Assembly: GCF_029873635.1 (NCBI RefSeq) | Contig: NC_080422.1 | Location: forward strand, 18,258,049 to 18,322,048 | Source of the DNA: Malania oleifera | Taxonomy: Eukaryota; Streptophyta; Magnoliopsida; Santalales; Ximeniaceae | DNA: 64,000 nucleotides | Direction of reading: 5' to 3' | Shown here: positions 23,462 through 35,998 of the stretch, piece by piece | Layout of the letters: each line of letters starts with the position of its first letter | How positions within the stretch are numbered: position 1 is the first letter of the stretch | Notes under the pieces: model-generated | Database searches by the model: none | What the model was told of the DNA's origin: nothing | The model's input: the letters and a program-made list of their open reading frames with translations, nothing else | Program-made: the position numbers and the translations under genes

Positions 23462-25402
23462 TGTTAGAAATGGTGTGATCCTAAGAGGGGGGGGGGTTGA
23501 ATTGGAGATTTAAAAACTTTTCGGCTAATTTAAATGTTTCACCAATTCACCATATATCATATCCCATTCAATATTATATGTGTGTATATAAAAAGATTAA
23601 GCTATTTGGTTCATGCATACATGCGTATCTCATTCAAAGTAAATGTGTGCATGCAACTAAATATAACAGTAAATAAATAGGCATACACATACTGAATTTA
23701 AAGTGCAGTAATTTAAATGAGATATAGAGAGAAACACACACAAGATTTGTTATCGAGGTTCGGCCAAACCAGCCTACATCACCGCCTTGGGCATACCCCC
23801 CAAGGATGACACTATACCTGCTCACTTAAAAGGGCGAAACATAAACCATTTACATCCTCTCTTTACGAGGCGAGGAAAACCCCAACTCAATTACTAGGTC
23901 GAGCTGAACTAGTCTCACTTATAGGGCTGAGACTCCCCAGTTTAATCTTTGGGTTGAACTGAATCGGTTTTATTTACGAGGCTGAAGCTCTCTAGTTCAA
24001 CTAACGAGTTAAACCCAACTAATACATGGAAAACATTTTTGTACATGAAAATGCTTCTAAAACATACAAACAGAAATGTACACATTAAGCTTATAAAACA
24101 TCCACTTTTAAAAGATATGAAATAAATGCTCAATAGAGTAAATGTGTTTTCAAAATAATTTTTACACTATAAAGATTTTTTAATGAAAGCATGAATGCAA
24201 AACTATATTTCTCCAACAACATATTTACCATGGAAATATGTGGAGAAATCTTAAAGCTTACTCTTAAGATGATTTTCAAAGTAAAAAGTAAATGAGAGTA
24301 TAGAGCTTTGAATGAAAACAAAAATGCCCAAATAAACACTCTCTTGTAAAAATGATTTTCAAGAAATAAATAAAAGAGAGTTATTGGAGAGTAAAAATAT
24401 TTGCCCCAAAATGATTTTTGAAATGAAAATGTAGTTGAGGAAACTTTGATTAACTAAAAGATTTGAGAGAAAGCATTGCTAATTAAAGTTCCAATTTAAA
24501 CAAATGAAGGCGGTATATATAGAGATTCTGAGAAATATAACTGTTAGGGACCTATTGGAAATTTTCAGAAAAGTTTAATTAAGTTTTAACCATAATTACC
24601 ACAGTTAAAATATGGCAACCCGAGAGTTTCGGTCGCCCGAGCCATAGGTTCGGTTGCCTGAACAGACTCAATGAAAAATGTGTTTTTCAAGTTTGGGTGC
24701 CCGAGGCTAGGTTCAGGTGGCTGAACCAAGGCGATTTTCCAAACGCTCGAGGTTCGGTTGCCCAGTTCTAAGTTTGGTTACCTAAGGTGAATTTGACTGT
24801 GAAGTTCGGGCGCCCAAGGAAGGTAAAAAGTAACCGCTCTAAAATTCGATCGCCCGAGGACGCTCAATTCAATTTGGTTCGGTCACCCAAACCAAGTCAA
24901 ACTTGTTGACCAGTCAACCATTTGGTCAATTGAGGCATTTTCAAAACGCACAGTTGCCCGAAGCCCTTTCACACTTAAGATTTTATCCTGATTTTTAGCA
25001 AAATTATGTGTAGGGACCTATGGTTAATCTAAGGTCTAGACATTTTAATTACCCTAAAAACCTAGCGTTGGTCGACTAAAATCAGCCCTAAGGTCGATCT
25101 ATGGTTCTGTCTGAGCATTCAAATCATTTCATGTATATTCATGCATTCTTACAAACCAGAATAAAAAAAATTAAAATGCATATACAAATTGAACAAATGT
25201 CTTCTTCTTCTTCTTCTTCTTCTTTGCTCTCCTGTCCTTATGAAATATGCCAGATAATATTGCTCTTCAAGTTCTTTTGGCATCCATGTATCGATATCTT
25301 ATGTTCGTACTGAAATGAAAACCTGTTCACACACTAAATGCATACATAAGATACTGGTGGTTTGTCAGCATCAAAATAGAGATCAGACTCAAAAGGCCAA
25401 CA
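23462..25402 (-). mobile_element. Solo LTR, family A-like copy (minus strand)
   Basis: On the plus strand it runs from TGTTAGAAATGG to GGCCAACA, 1941 bp. The flanks TATTC (23457-23461) and TATTT (25403-25407) are a TSD with one mismatch. It contains the G-rich end block, a near-palindrome cluster of TTCGG(G/T)CGCCC type (24615-24960), and a minus-strand TATATATA box near 24515. No internal retroelement sequence is attached. Confidence 0.75.
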
Positions 25403-25734
25403 TATTTAGAACCCAGAAGCCCCCCAAAAGACCTCTAGACAGACACTCTACAAACTCATGAGAAGGACTAGAAGATCGGAGGAGTGGAAGATTTTAGGTA
25501 ACTTTGGTTTTTCCTTCCTTATTCTAAGCATGTAATATTGAATTGTGAAGTGTGATTATGAAAGCAAAAACTTTGACCCGAACCCAAACTTGGGTTTGAA
25601 CCCCCCTGACTTGAACCTGAACCGAGATTCGGGAACCCAAATTCAAACCTCAACCATGAACCGAACTCCCCGAACCAACCCCTTTGGACCGAACCTAGCC
25701 AAGCCCCCATGAAGCCTGAATCGAACTAAACCTC

Positions 25735-26280
25735 AAAGCTCAACTCCTTTTTTAAAACCCGAGGCCCAACTTTCTTTTAAAACTTGAGCCCAAACCTATT
25801 TTAAAAATAACCTGAGCCCAAACCTTTTTTTTTTTAAACCAAGCCCAACAACTTTTTTTAAAACTAAGCCCAACAACCTTTTTCAAAACCTAGGCTTACC
25901 AACCTGTTTTAAAACTCGTTTTAAAAATAACCTGAGCCCAAACCCATTTTAAAACCAAGCTCAACAACCTTTTTTAAAACCCAGGCCTACCAACCTGTTT
26001 TAAAACCCGAGGCCCAAACCCATTTTAAAAATAACATGAGCCCAAACCCTTTTTAAAACCAAGCCCAACAACCTTTTTTAAAACCCAAGCCCAACAACCT
26101 GTTTTAAAACCTGAGGCCCAAACCTGTTTTAAAAATAACTTGAGCCCAAACCCTTTTTAAAACCAAGCCCAACAACCTTTTTTTTAAAAGCCAAGCCTAA
26201 CTCCCTTTTAAAAGTCAAGACCAACTCCCTTTTAAAACCAAACCCGCTTACTCTTTAAAACCCGAACCCATTTAGTTTAA
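25735..26280 (+). repeat. Minisatellite of AAAACC-GCCCAA units
   Basis: Units of about 25-30 bp of the form TTTTTAAAACCAAGCCCAACAAC alternate with ATAACCTGAGCCCAAACC variants. They form a higher-order pattern repeated several times, with decayed edges. Confidence 0.75.
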
Positions 26281-27084
26281 AACTCCCAAAGCCCATAAAA
26301 CCAGAGCTCATAAAACTCAAGCCCATTAAAATCAAGCCCAATAAAATCGAGCCCAATACGAGTCAAGCCTGATAGGCCTACTCGGGCCTAATCGAGTCTA
26401 TATAACCCCAGGGGATAACTCATACGAGTCAACCTAGTTGCAACTCATCGAGTTAGGGTTCAACGAGTTAACTCGTCCCTGAACCCTAATAGATCTTAAA
26501 CCATGGAATCGCTCGATCACGAGCACACAACAGTAGATCGAGCATACAATCACAGAATAATCTAAAGATCAAGTAGAGGGATGATACTTATCTGATCACA
26601 CCCTTAGGAACTGTATAAACCCCTCATGGGTTTCATCGCGAGATTAACCATCTTTCAAACACCTTCGTGTGATCGGTAGCTCGCCATTGTCAAGAAGAGC
26701 CTCATCAGAAGCAGGACACTCTTGGGTGTTCAGTAGCTCGCAAACAGTTGAGGGTAAATGAGGTTAGGGTTTCATAGATCTGCAAAGTAGAAAGAAGGAT
26801 CTGAGAGTGAGAAAGAAGAATAAAAATTTTAGGGTTTTAGGGATTTTAAAAACAGAGAGGAGAGTTAGGGTTTCTGTTGAGAGAGCTAGGGTTTCAGGAG
26901 GTTTCACTATAGAAGATTGAGAGAGCAGAGGTTAGGGTTTTGGAATAGAGGTTAGGATTTTAGAATAGAGAGAAAAAGAAAGGAGAGAAACAGAGAGGGA
27001 TTCAGAGTTTCAGATCAGAGAAAAAGAGAGGATAGAACTTCTAAGAGAGAGAGAATAGAGAGCTTCAGAGAATCGCTGAGGGAG

Positions 27085-27088
<4 letters not shown>

Positions 27089-27155
<67 letters not shown>
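27089..27155. repeat. (GA)n microsatellite
   Basis: About 33 perfect GA dinucleotides in a row. Shorter GA runs of similar kind occur at 3030-3080 and 42086-42121. Confidence 0.95.
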
Positions 27156-27157
<2 letters not shown>

Positions 27158-28275
27158 TGAATGGAATGGAAAAATGAATGAGAGAGAATTTTTTTGGCTT
27201 TTATATGTTATGCTTCGAGACCACAAGCGTGCGACACATGGCACCATGGCTTCCACATCTTCAGCATGCTATGCGGCTCCTCTTTGGCCGTTCGATTTGT
27301 GTTTCTTGGCAACAGACACGATCGTGCCATGTTAGCAATCCATGTTGCACCAATCCGACCCGATTGATGGCCTACACGTAACCTCCATACGTCATCATGA
27401 CATCACTTGTTGCGGGCTTTAATTAGAAGATACGTATATATATTTGTAGCCCACGTGTCCTCACCTGGAGACGACAATTGGCCCAGACCTTTTGACCCGA
27501 TTCAGTTCTCTACGAACCGGTTGACCCACTAAATCGGTTTAAACTGGTATTTTGTATTTTCTTATTATTCTATTTATTTAAAAAATCAGGAAAAATATGG
27601 AAAAATCAAAAAAAAAATTGAGAAAAATTAGAGAAAAATTTTGTAAAATATTTTTGAGGTCAGAAAATGGTTTTTGCACACTTTTCATTAAGAAAAATAG
27701 AAAATGGTTCCTAAAGTCTCCCAGAAAATTTTGAAAATATTATTTAATATTTAGAAAAAATTTATAATTTTTTAAATAAATTTGGGAGATATTTTCTTAA
27801 AATATTTTCTTGATTTTTCCCCTATGATTTCAAAACGGGGCATAAGCTTTTTAAGCTTCACGTGCCTTAGTTATGAGGGATGTATTATTATAAGTATACT
27901 ATGTAAAAAAATGTGAATACTTGTGTGATTTATTGGTGTCTTGTAACTTTTCCAAGGGAGCAAAATAGAAGGCTATTAAATTTAATTAGGGATAATTTTT
28001 AATTAATTAGTTACCGTTCGTAGAACAGGTGTGTAGGGGGTGCTAGTACCTTCCCCTTACATAACCAAACTCCCGAATCCTACTATGGTATATGCAGACT
28101 GATTCTACCATTAATTGGGTGGTAATCATGTGTTTTAACCATATTCTAAAAGGTTAGTGATGACTCCAACACTCCATTTTTCCAAAAATATCAAAACTAT
28201 TTTTCATTTTCCCACCTCGGGGCACCCTCGCGCCTGGGACGTCGCAACTTGTGCCAACCAAACTCGGATGAACCC

Positions 28276-29925
28276 CTCTGTGATGATGTTAAACACGGTT
28301 TCCTATAATAACATGGTAAATGATAAGATGACTAAGGCCGATTTCATTTGGAATTACTGACGAATGGATGATGGCAAGGACTCATCCCTTGAATAAGCAG
28401 GCAAATGACTTTAAGGAATTATTGGGATTGGATGGTATACTAAATCAAGTCACTTGGAAGTAAACATAAGAAAAACGAGTGGGCGTAAATGGAGCTCTCA
28501 TACGACACATCTAGGAGCAGTTCAAGGCAAAGTCAGTAAAATTAGAGTCTGATTATTATGCTATAACAAATGCAACAATATTGAGGAGTAGAGTGGAAGT
28601 ATGATGGGGTCCCCAATGATTGAATGTTTTAGCGCGACTCTTGACCAGAGTGATGACAAGGCAACTACTTCTCAATGCTTACAGGGATGTCGACATGCTG
28701 TTCATGTTATTGCAGTGATGGGTATACAGATGCAAATAGATGCTTTTGTCATAACTGTGGCCAAGTTCACTTACCTCCATAATGTTGCAGATATGAAGCC
28801 AAAAAAAAAAAATATTAATGTTGTGCAGACGATGATATTGGTTGCTGTTAAAGAGGGTAATTATCTTTAAGAAGCAGGGGAGCATATCTTAATATGCTTG
28901 TTAGGACCGAAGGAGTCCATAGGTGTGCTTGATACACATGGGTGAGCACCAACTTGACCCAAAAGTTTAAGTCTATTAGGTCTTGGGTCTAACCATATAT
29001 ATAAACACCCATCATCCACTCAAATTTTTCAATGTTTCACAAACTCACAAGTGGAATTCTCAATAATCTCGCCCTCACTTGTGAGTTCCAATTGCTCCCC
29101 TTTGAACAGAAATCGTTTCCCTTATGGGAGTAACCTCAATTCCCAAACAGTTGCTCAAGTGGACCTTACCACCGACACCTTTCATGCCTCAAATTGCATT
29201 CCACGTGCCTCGAGCCAATTCTACCTCCCACATCTTGACCTCATTTGGATCTATCCCCAATCTAAATGATCCTTATTGGCCTTGGTCACACACTTGGTCT
29301 TCCAACTGTTAGCCTGTTAGGAGAATTAGCTTCACATATCGACTTTATGATTTCGTTCGCCCCGAGCTATGAACCATCGGCTCTAATACCACTTGTTAGG
29401 AACAGTGGAGTCCATAGGTGTGCTTGATACACATGGGTGAGCACCAACTTGACCCAAAAGTTTAAGCCTATTAGGTCTTGGGCATAACCATATATATAAG
29501 CACCCATTATCTACTCAAATTTTCTAATGTGGCACAAACTCATAAGTGGATTTCTCAACAATGCCTTTCAAGATTTGAGCACCTACAAATATTGTGAGAT
29601 AGTGTTTCACCACCATTTAAGTAGAAGAAAAGCTGTAGAAATCTTTAGATTTTCCATCTCTAAAGAAAAAGGAACTCTTCGAAATCCAACTATGATGGCT
29701 GTTGTTTGAGGAGGTTCATATGACAATACCCCCCTTGGATTTAATACTTCAGGGTTGGTAATTTCAGAATAGATAAATAGCTTCATTTTAAATTTGGATC
29801 TGCTAGGCCAAATTAGGAACTCTAATTTAAACCGTATATTTGCTTATAGCCAAAGGTTACATAGTAAGGAAAAAATGTCTTTTATAGGCCCTTCGTAAAG
29901 TTTCTATGTTCAGGGTCCTACTAGT
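28276..29925 (+). pseudogene. BIG: BIG-type ARF-GEF pseudogene fragment, split by a TRIM
   Basis: The translation matches, in order, the end of the Sec7 domain and the following region of plant BIG proteins. These large guanine-nucleotide exchange factors activate ARF GTPases at the trans-Golgi. Blocks seen are VMMLNT...MVNDKMTKADFI, LLGLDGILNQVTWK across frames, CFSATLDQSDDKATTSQCLQ, AVHVIAVMGIQMQIDAFV, KFTYLHNVADMK, and after the TRIM LRNPTMMAVV with GGSYDN. Internal deletions, stops and shifts destroy it. It is continuous over regions that would normally span several exons, suggesting a spliced origin. The TRIM at 28899-29560 interrupts it with TSD ATGCT/ATGCC. The long N-terminal and C-terminal parts of BIG are absent. 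Confidence 0.75.
28899..29560 (-). mobile_element. TRIM (miniature LTR retrotransposon), 662 bp
   Basis: Direct 167-bp LTRs lie at 28899-29065 and 29394-29560 (TGTTAGGA ... CTCAACA; the left copy ends CAATA). A minus-strand primer-binding site TGGTATTAGAGC (29380-29391) sits 2 bases from the right LTR, and a GTGAGGGCGAGA purine-rich tract sits beside the left LTR. The flanks ATGCT (28894-28898) and ATGCC (29561-29565) form a one-mismatch TSD. There is no coding capacity. Confidence 0.8.
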
Positions 29926-29929
29926 ACTA

Positions 29930-31068
29930 GGTAGCTGCATTAGTGCACTTGGCAGGTGACCTAGGTAGCATACTTGCAAAAGATGAATGGAAAGAGAACT
30001 TTTTTGGCTTTAAAAGTGACAGTTGCTACTTCTCTACCATGTTTTATGAAAGTCATGAGACCCATGGATAACATTAAGTTGCCTGATGGTGCTCAGTTAT
30101 GTGCTGATTTGGAATTTTCTGACCATGGATTGGCTACTAATCTTGATGATGGAAATTTTATTAAGGCTAAAGACACTAAAAAGGGTCACAAAAAGTCTAC
30201 AAAAGCTAAAGGTCTTGGTACTAAGGCATTGATGTCCTTTGCTTCTGCTGATGTACCAGCTACATCAAATTTGGTGGAGAAAGTAAAAAGTTCTCACCTT
30301 GTACAATTAGAGGAGTATGACCTTGTCAATGGAATTTTAAACATCTTAAAAGGCTATTTGGCTAATGCCCGAGTGACGATTTTAATCAAGTGTTTGACTT
30401 CAATAATGTGGCTGACGACAAAGAAAAGATTGAAATTTTTTATGGTTAACAAAAGAATGATGCCATCCTTTCCAATATACCTTTTGCACTGTAGACTGGA
30501 ACTTGATTCCACTAGAGCACAGAGAGTTCCTACCTTCTTGCCTGATTTTCCACTTGGGACTAAAAATAGGTACAAAAGAGGGGAACCCAACAATAAAATT
30601 CCTCTGACAAAGCCTACAGACGATGCAACTTTTGTAAATGAACCTGCAAGGTTAAAGCCTTAATTCCTAAAGCAGGGGAAGAAATAGTTGTTAGATTTGA
30701 ATGGCTCCCTCTCAATAAGAGATACACAACGGCTTAGAACCAATTCCCCTAAATTATAAAACTCGAGACTTTCTAATGAGATTCCTAGTCAAGAACCATC
30801 TCATCCTAGCACTCCTAGTTCATCAACATCTAATTATGGGATTTTTAGTGCTCCAAAGGCCAATGGCACCGAGAGAATGGGTATTGCCACAAATTTCAAT
30901 ATGAACAAAGAAACACAGATTTTAGGAGGGATCCTAGCCCTAGAGGGATGCTAGAAAATTCAAATATACCCTTATCAAAGTCGGATGAGCCTCAAGGGAA
31001 GTAGAGAATATTCAATTGAGATAGTAACGTCCAATCTAAGGTGCAAAGGTAAGGATTTGCAATGGCTA
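29930..31068 (+). pseudogene. Unrecognised gene-derived segment, probably spliced and broken
   Basis: An open frame at 29974-30663 (229 codons) is the longest piece. Other frames give protein-like text before and after it: GDLGSILAKDEWKENFFGF near 29955, YESHETHG near 30050, and EIPSQEPSHPSTPSSSTSN near 30785. The balanced composition and low-complexity Ser/Pro run look like real protein, with several frame changes. I could not name the parent gene. It follows the BIG-like fragment on the same strand and is followed by a solo LTR, across which it may join the fragment at 33121. Confidence 0.45.
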
Positions 31069-33120
31069 TGTTGACCTTATAGGTCTTTCTCGGTTTTGAT
31101 AATGACAAATACTCTTTATATTTGATGGCTTTCAAGTTTGTGTGTAGGATCATACTAACTGGATCATATTGAGGGCATACAGCACACAATGGCTTGAAGC
31201 AAAAGAAGACCCAGAAGATTCGTTGTTGTAATTTTATAAGTTTAATATTGGGTCTGTAATAGTAATATAGGAACAGTTTGTAATAATTAATGCATGACAT
31301 GCATTTAGGGACTAAAGCTCAATACCGTAGTTTGACCTTAGGGATGACCGACACCGAATTTTTTTGGTGTCCTCATAGACCTTAGAAAAACCTTAGGTCC
31401 CTACACAAATGCACAAAATAGTCCTCATTATCATTCAAAAATCAGGGGATCAAAATTGAGACAAATTGGACTTAAAATGAAAATCATGAAAATCCTGTGA
31501 GAGGTTGGACGACCGAACTTGTGGTGTTCAGAACACCTCGGGCGCCCGAATAGCTGAGAAGTCAACGGGTTGACCAGGTTTCGGGCGACTAAATCTGTAA
31601 TGAACGCATCATCCTCAGGCAAACGAACCCATGTCAGAGTGCTTTTCACCAACCCGGGCGCCCGAACGTTCGTGTTCAAAAAGGCCTTGGGAGACTGAAG
31701 TGGACCGTTCGGTTAACCGAACTTAGTTTCAGGCACCCGAACCTCGAAAAAAATGCTTCTGACTTTTTTTCAGCCAACCGACCCTGACTTGGGGCACCCA
31801 AACCTTTAAAAAGTGATTTTTGGACTGAGTCTATTCGGGCACCTGAACCTCAGACTGGGCACCCGAATCTCTCGAGTTAAATTAATTTTTACTAAAATTG
31901 AAAGGGGTAAACTGGGTTAATTTTTCTAAACTTGTTTTAAACTTTTCTAATTATCCCTATTGAGTCCACAACAGTCAAAAATTCCACCTTGCCTATATAT
32001 ACATGTTCATTTGCAATAATTAGGAGCGGATTAGCAAATTGATTAGGGCCAAAATTCTTTCTAAATCAAAATTTCCTTTTTAGCCTATACTACTTCCAAA
32101 CACTCATACACTCTATTCTCCTTGACCTTTTAAGTGTTGTGAGTACTTCTAAAGTGATTGTGCTTAATCTCACTAGCTCATACTCTCATTTGCTATATTG
32201 ATTGTTTGATTTTTGTTGAAAGTAAAGCTTTAAGTTCTCCCATCAATTTTATTTGATAAATCTTGTATGAGAAGACTTAGTGGCTTGTGGTTCTTGCATT
32301 TTCATTGCAAGTTACCTTAGCCTATATTTTTGTGTGCAAAAATCATTTTCAAAGCTTGCACTCAAACTTCCATTGTGCTTAGTATATTGAGAACATCTTG
32401 TTGAGTTTGTTTGAATCATCTTTCTAAGCATGTTTAAAACTTTGATATGATTTTGTGATATTCATATACTATGTTTCAAATATTGCTTTGATATACACTC
32501 TTGAACTATATTGATTATCTATACTTATTTGAGTGTTTAGCACACATTAGAGCACCGAGCTTATAGTTCATACATTCTTGAGGTGCATTGATTATATTGT
32601 GTTGTATTGTAGTACATAGTTTACTTAGTTGAGAAGCGCATTTCTGTGTACATAAATTTTCATACATTTGTTGTATTCTAGGCGTGGGCCTGAAAAGGGA
32701 GACTAGCCTTGTTCAATAGTCCCTGATTGGCTTAGACTTGGTTAAGAAAGTTAGTTGCACCATCCTGATAAGGTGTAGGTTGAGGTCAGCCCCGTGAATT
32801 GACCTGATTGTAACCGGTGCCGCTCCACCTATTAAGTGAGCATTAGTAGAATCCTCATGGTTGCGAGTTAGAGGCGGGGACGTAGGCACAATTGGCCGAA
32901 CCCCGATAACATTTTTTGTGCATGCTTTTAATTTTTGCATTTAAAATTTCAGCACTTGAATGTTTATATTTTACTATTGAGAATTGATTGGGTTTATGAA
33001 TATGTAGAAAGACCTTAGGTTTGTGTAATACTAGTTATGTAATTTGGACCAAATCTAGGAGGAATTTTTAAATACCCAATTAACACCCCCCCGGCTCTTG
33101 GAAATACACCAAGGCTAACA
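31069..33120 (+). mobile_element. Solo LTR, family A copy 2
   Basis: It begins TGTTGACC and ends GGCTAACA, 2052 bp, with flanks GGCTA (31064-31068) and GGCTC (33121-33125), a one-mismatch TSD. It has the near-palindrome cluster (31505-31880, including GGGCGCCCGAA), a TATA box CTATATATACATG near 31993, and the end block with CACCCCCCC (33084). It shares the block GGGAGACTAGCCTT with 43878 and is strongly similar to the copy at 42268-44288. Confidence 0.85.
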
Positions 33121-33821
33121 GGCTCGTTGGCTGAAGGCTCTAAAGCTAGAAAATACATTTCCATAATTAATCATGCAAGTTATGTGGATATTCATTCCAA
33201 AGCATTGGTGCAGCCATACCGTTGTAAGGGTTTTGAAAAGAATCGAGTGCCCTTGAAATATGGCACACCTGGATTATTTGTGCCATTTGGGGTCAATAGT
33301 AACCTCGTGATAAGCTTCTCTGATGATGACGATGATGATGATAGTGGTAGTGAATCTGAAGGGTGTAGACCGGGAAAAGCTTCAGAAACCAAGTGCAACG
33401 CTCATGGAGTGATAAGCAATAGAAGCCACCTATTCCAACACAGAACAATATGCAAATGTTATGTCGGGCTACAAGAAATGAAACTAAATTTATACCTAAG
33501 AAAGCTTCACTAAATCACATAGTTACTTCATTAATGACCAAAACTCCTGGAACCAATTCTAGGAATGCTAGGATAGCCTCGTTTGAGTAAGGAAAATATA
33601 TACAAAGTATGTTTTCCTAGTCGAGGATCTCAGACAGAATTGAAAATGCTAAGACAAGATGAAACAAATGAAGTTAACTAGAATGATGTCACCATCAAAG
33701 AAAGACAGTTAGGTGAAGGTTTTGCCCATGACAACCTTCCTGCTGAAACCCAAGATGACTTTTCTGATGAGTAATTAAAATGTAGTACAATTTTTGAAGA
33801 CCTAAATGCTTTAGGTAAAGA
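33121..33821 (+). pseudogene. Fragment of a plant zinc-finger C3H1-type protein (N-terminal region)
   Basis: The frame 33127-33513 contains FEKNRVPLKYGTPG and NLVISFSDDDDDDDSGSESE. In the next frame IPKKASLN and SLMTKTPGTNSRNA follow (about 33492-33570). This order (KNRVPLK, then NLVISFSDDDSGS, then PKK.SL and a MTK.G.NSR block) is what I recall for the disordered N-terminal region of plant zinc-finger C3H1 domain proteins, linked to nuclear RNA decay. Frameshifts and stops show it is dead. The zinc finger itself is not present. The RTE LINE begins next, with TSD TTGAACAGTCTA. Confidence 0.5.
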
Positions 33822-33832
33822 TTGAACAGTCT

Positions 33833-33866
<34 letters not shown>

Positions 33867-34741
33867 AACCAAGGCTTAGTCCCACTAAGTGGGGTCGGCT
33901 ATATGAATCCTTTTCTGCCAATTTATGCGATCATGGACCATTTCTTTTGATAGATTCAAGGATATTAAATCCTTACTTACTATCTCTTCCCAAATTATTT
34001 TAAGTCTACCCCTACCCCTTCTATTGCCCTTCACAATAATTACGTCACTCTTCCTCACAGGTGCACTATAAGGCCTACGTTGCAAGTGTCCATACCATCT
34101 GAGTCATCCCTCCCTTATCTTATCTTCTATAGGAGCTACACCTAACTTATCACGAATATGTTCATTTCTTAATTTATTTTTCAATGTTATACCACTCATC
34201 CATCTAAACATTCTCATCTCGGCAACTTTTACATTTTGGATATTATGTTTCTTCGTTGCCCAACATTCCGATCCATATAGCATAGCAAGTCTTATAGCTG
34301 TCCTATAAAACTTTCCTTTCAATTTTAGAGGTATTCTACGATCACATAGCACACTTGATGCACTTCTCCATTTTAACCAACTTGCTTTAACTCTATGCAT
34401 CATCTTCAATTTCTACTTCAACTTACATAATAGATCCAAGGTATCGAAATCTACAAGTGCTATTTATTTCTTCTTCATCAAATTTAACTTTATCTCCAAT
34501 ATTCCTCTTATCATTACTAAAATTACATTTCCTATATTTTGTTTTATTTCTACTTATCCTAAAGCCTCTAGATTCCAAAGCTTCTCTTCATAATTTCTAA
34601 CTCAGCCTCTACTCCGTCCCTAGTTTCGTCAATTAATACAATATCTTCTGCAAACAACATACACCATGGAACGTCCTTTTGAATACTCTTAGTCAATTGG
34701 TTCATCACTAAAGCAAAAAGATAAGGACTCAAAGCAGATCT

Positions 34742-35611
34742 TTAATGTACACCTATGGTAATCGAAAATTCTCTAGTTTCTCCATCTATAGTCCTTACAC
34801 TAGTCATTACTCCATCGTACATATCCTTAATGACATCGGTGTACCTACAGCATACACCATTTTTTTCTAAAACCCACCATAGAACTTCCCTAGGTATCCT
34901 ATCATATGCTTTCTCAAGGTCAATAAATATCATATGCAAGTCCTTCTTCTTTTCTCTAAACTTTTCCATTAATCTTCTTAAAAGATAAATAACTTCTGTG
35001 GTAGATCTCCCAGGCATAAAACCAAATTAATTTTCTGAGATCTTCATTTCTAACCTTAATCTTTGTTCAACTACCCTTTCCTATAGTTTCATCGTATGAC
35101 TTATAAGTTTAATTCCACGATAGTTATTACAATTTTGAATTTCTCCTTTATTTTTTAATATAGGTATTAGCGTACTTTTCTTCCATTCATCTAGCATTTT
35201 CTTAGTTTTTACAATTGTATTAAATAAATTAGTTAACCACATAACTCCGTTATCACCCAAGCATTTCCAAACTTCAATTGGGATATTATCTGGTCCCATA
35301 ACTTTCCTATTTTTCATCTTTTTTAGTGTAAACTTAATTTCGTTAACTCTAATTTTACAAATAAATCTTATATTTGTAGTCCTTTCCTCATTTGACAATT
35401 TTAATTTTAAGCGTTCTATTTTATTTTCGTTAAACAAGTTACTAAAGTAACTTCGCAATCTTTCTTTAATATCTTCGTCCTTAACCAAGACAATATCATC
35501 CTCACTTTTTATACATCTTACATTTACTAAGTCCTTACTCTTCTTTTCTCTAACTTTAGCAAGTTTAAATATATTTCTTTCCCCTTCTTTTGTACCTAAT
35601 CTATCATACAA
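34742..35611 (-). pseudogene. RTE reverse transcriptase
   Basis: Pieces 35081-35611 and 34742-35017 lie in one frame. They show GPDNIPIEVWKCLGD, TLIPILKNKGEIQNCNNYRG (both non-LTR RT blocks), MPGRSTTEVIYLLR and the catalytic MIFIDLEKAYDRIPRE. Further on (about 34660-34680) the active-site block reads [12 protein letters not shown] where relatives have FADD. A Cys/Trp-containing tail continues in other frames at 34104-34409 and 33885-34085. Confidence 0.85.
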
Positions 35612-35998
35612 ACTATTAAATGATCTATATTTAACTTCACTAACGGCCCTTTTTGCATATTTTCTTGTCTCCTTATATTTTTCAAAATTATCTCTGTTTC
35701 CACATTTTTGTCACGTTTTATATCAAATTCTTTTTGTCTTTATGATTTTTTATACATTTTTATCCCACCACAAACTCTCTTTACTAATTGAGAATCTTCC
35801 TCTTAATTCACCTAAAATCTCTTTTGTTATCTTTTTAATAGAGTTAGCTAATCTATTCTAAAGAGTATTTGTATTTATCCCATCCTCTAAGGTCCAATCT
35901 CCATCTTTAATCATTTTATCTTTAAATTTTATTATATTTTCTCCTTTTAAATTCCACCATCTAGTTCTCCTACATTGATTTATTTTATCATTTTTCTT

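Larger units (their letters stand above)
25403..28275 (+). mobile_element. Ogre/Tat-like LTR remainder and primer-binding region
   Basis: The 3' part has a TACCGTTCGTAGAACAGGTG block (28011) and a CTAGTACCTTCCCCTTAC block near 28042, which in plants I associate with the ends of Ogre-like LTRs. A CGTCGCAACTTG LTR-end/primer-like junction follows near 28240. Upstream it holds a minisatellite (25735-26280), TTAGGG-rich leader-like DNA (26755-26960) and a GA microsatellite. No open frame of interest is present. Confidence 0.4.

Noticed and set aside
26440-26960. TTAGGG/CCCTAA-like motifs suggesting interstitial telomere repeats
   Set aside because: Copies are scattered and single rather than tandem; they fit a leader or promoter-like stretch.
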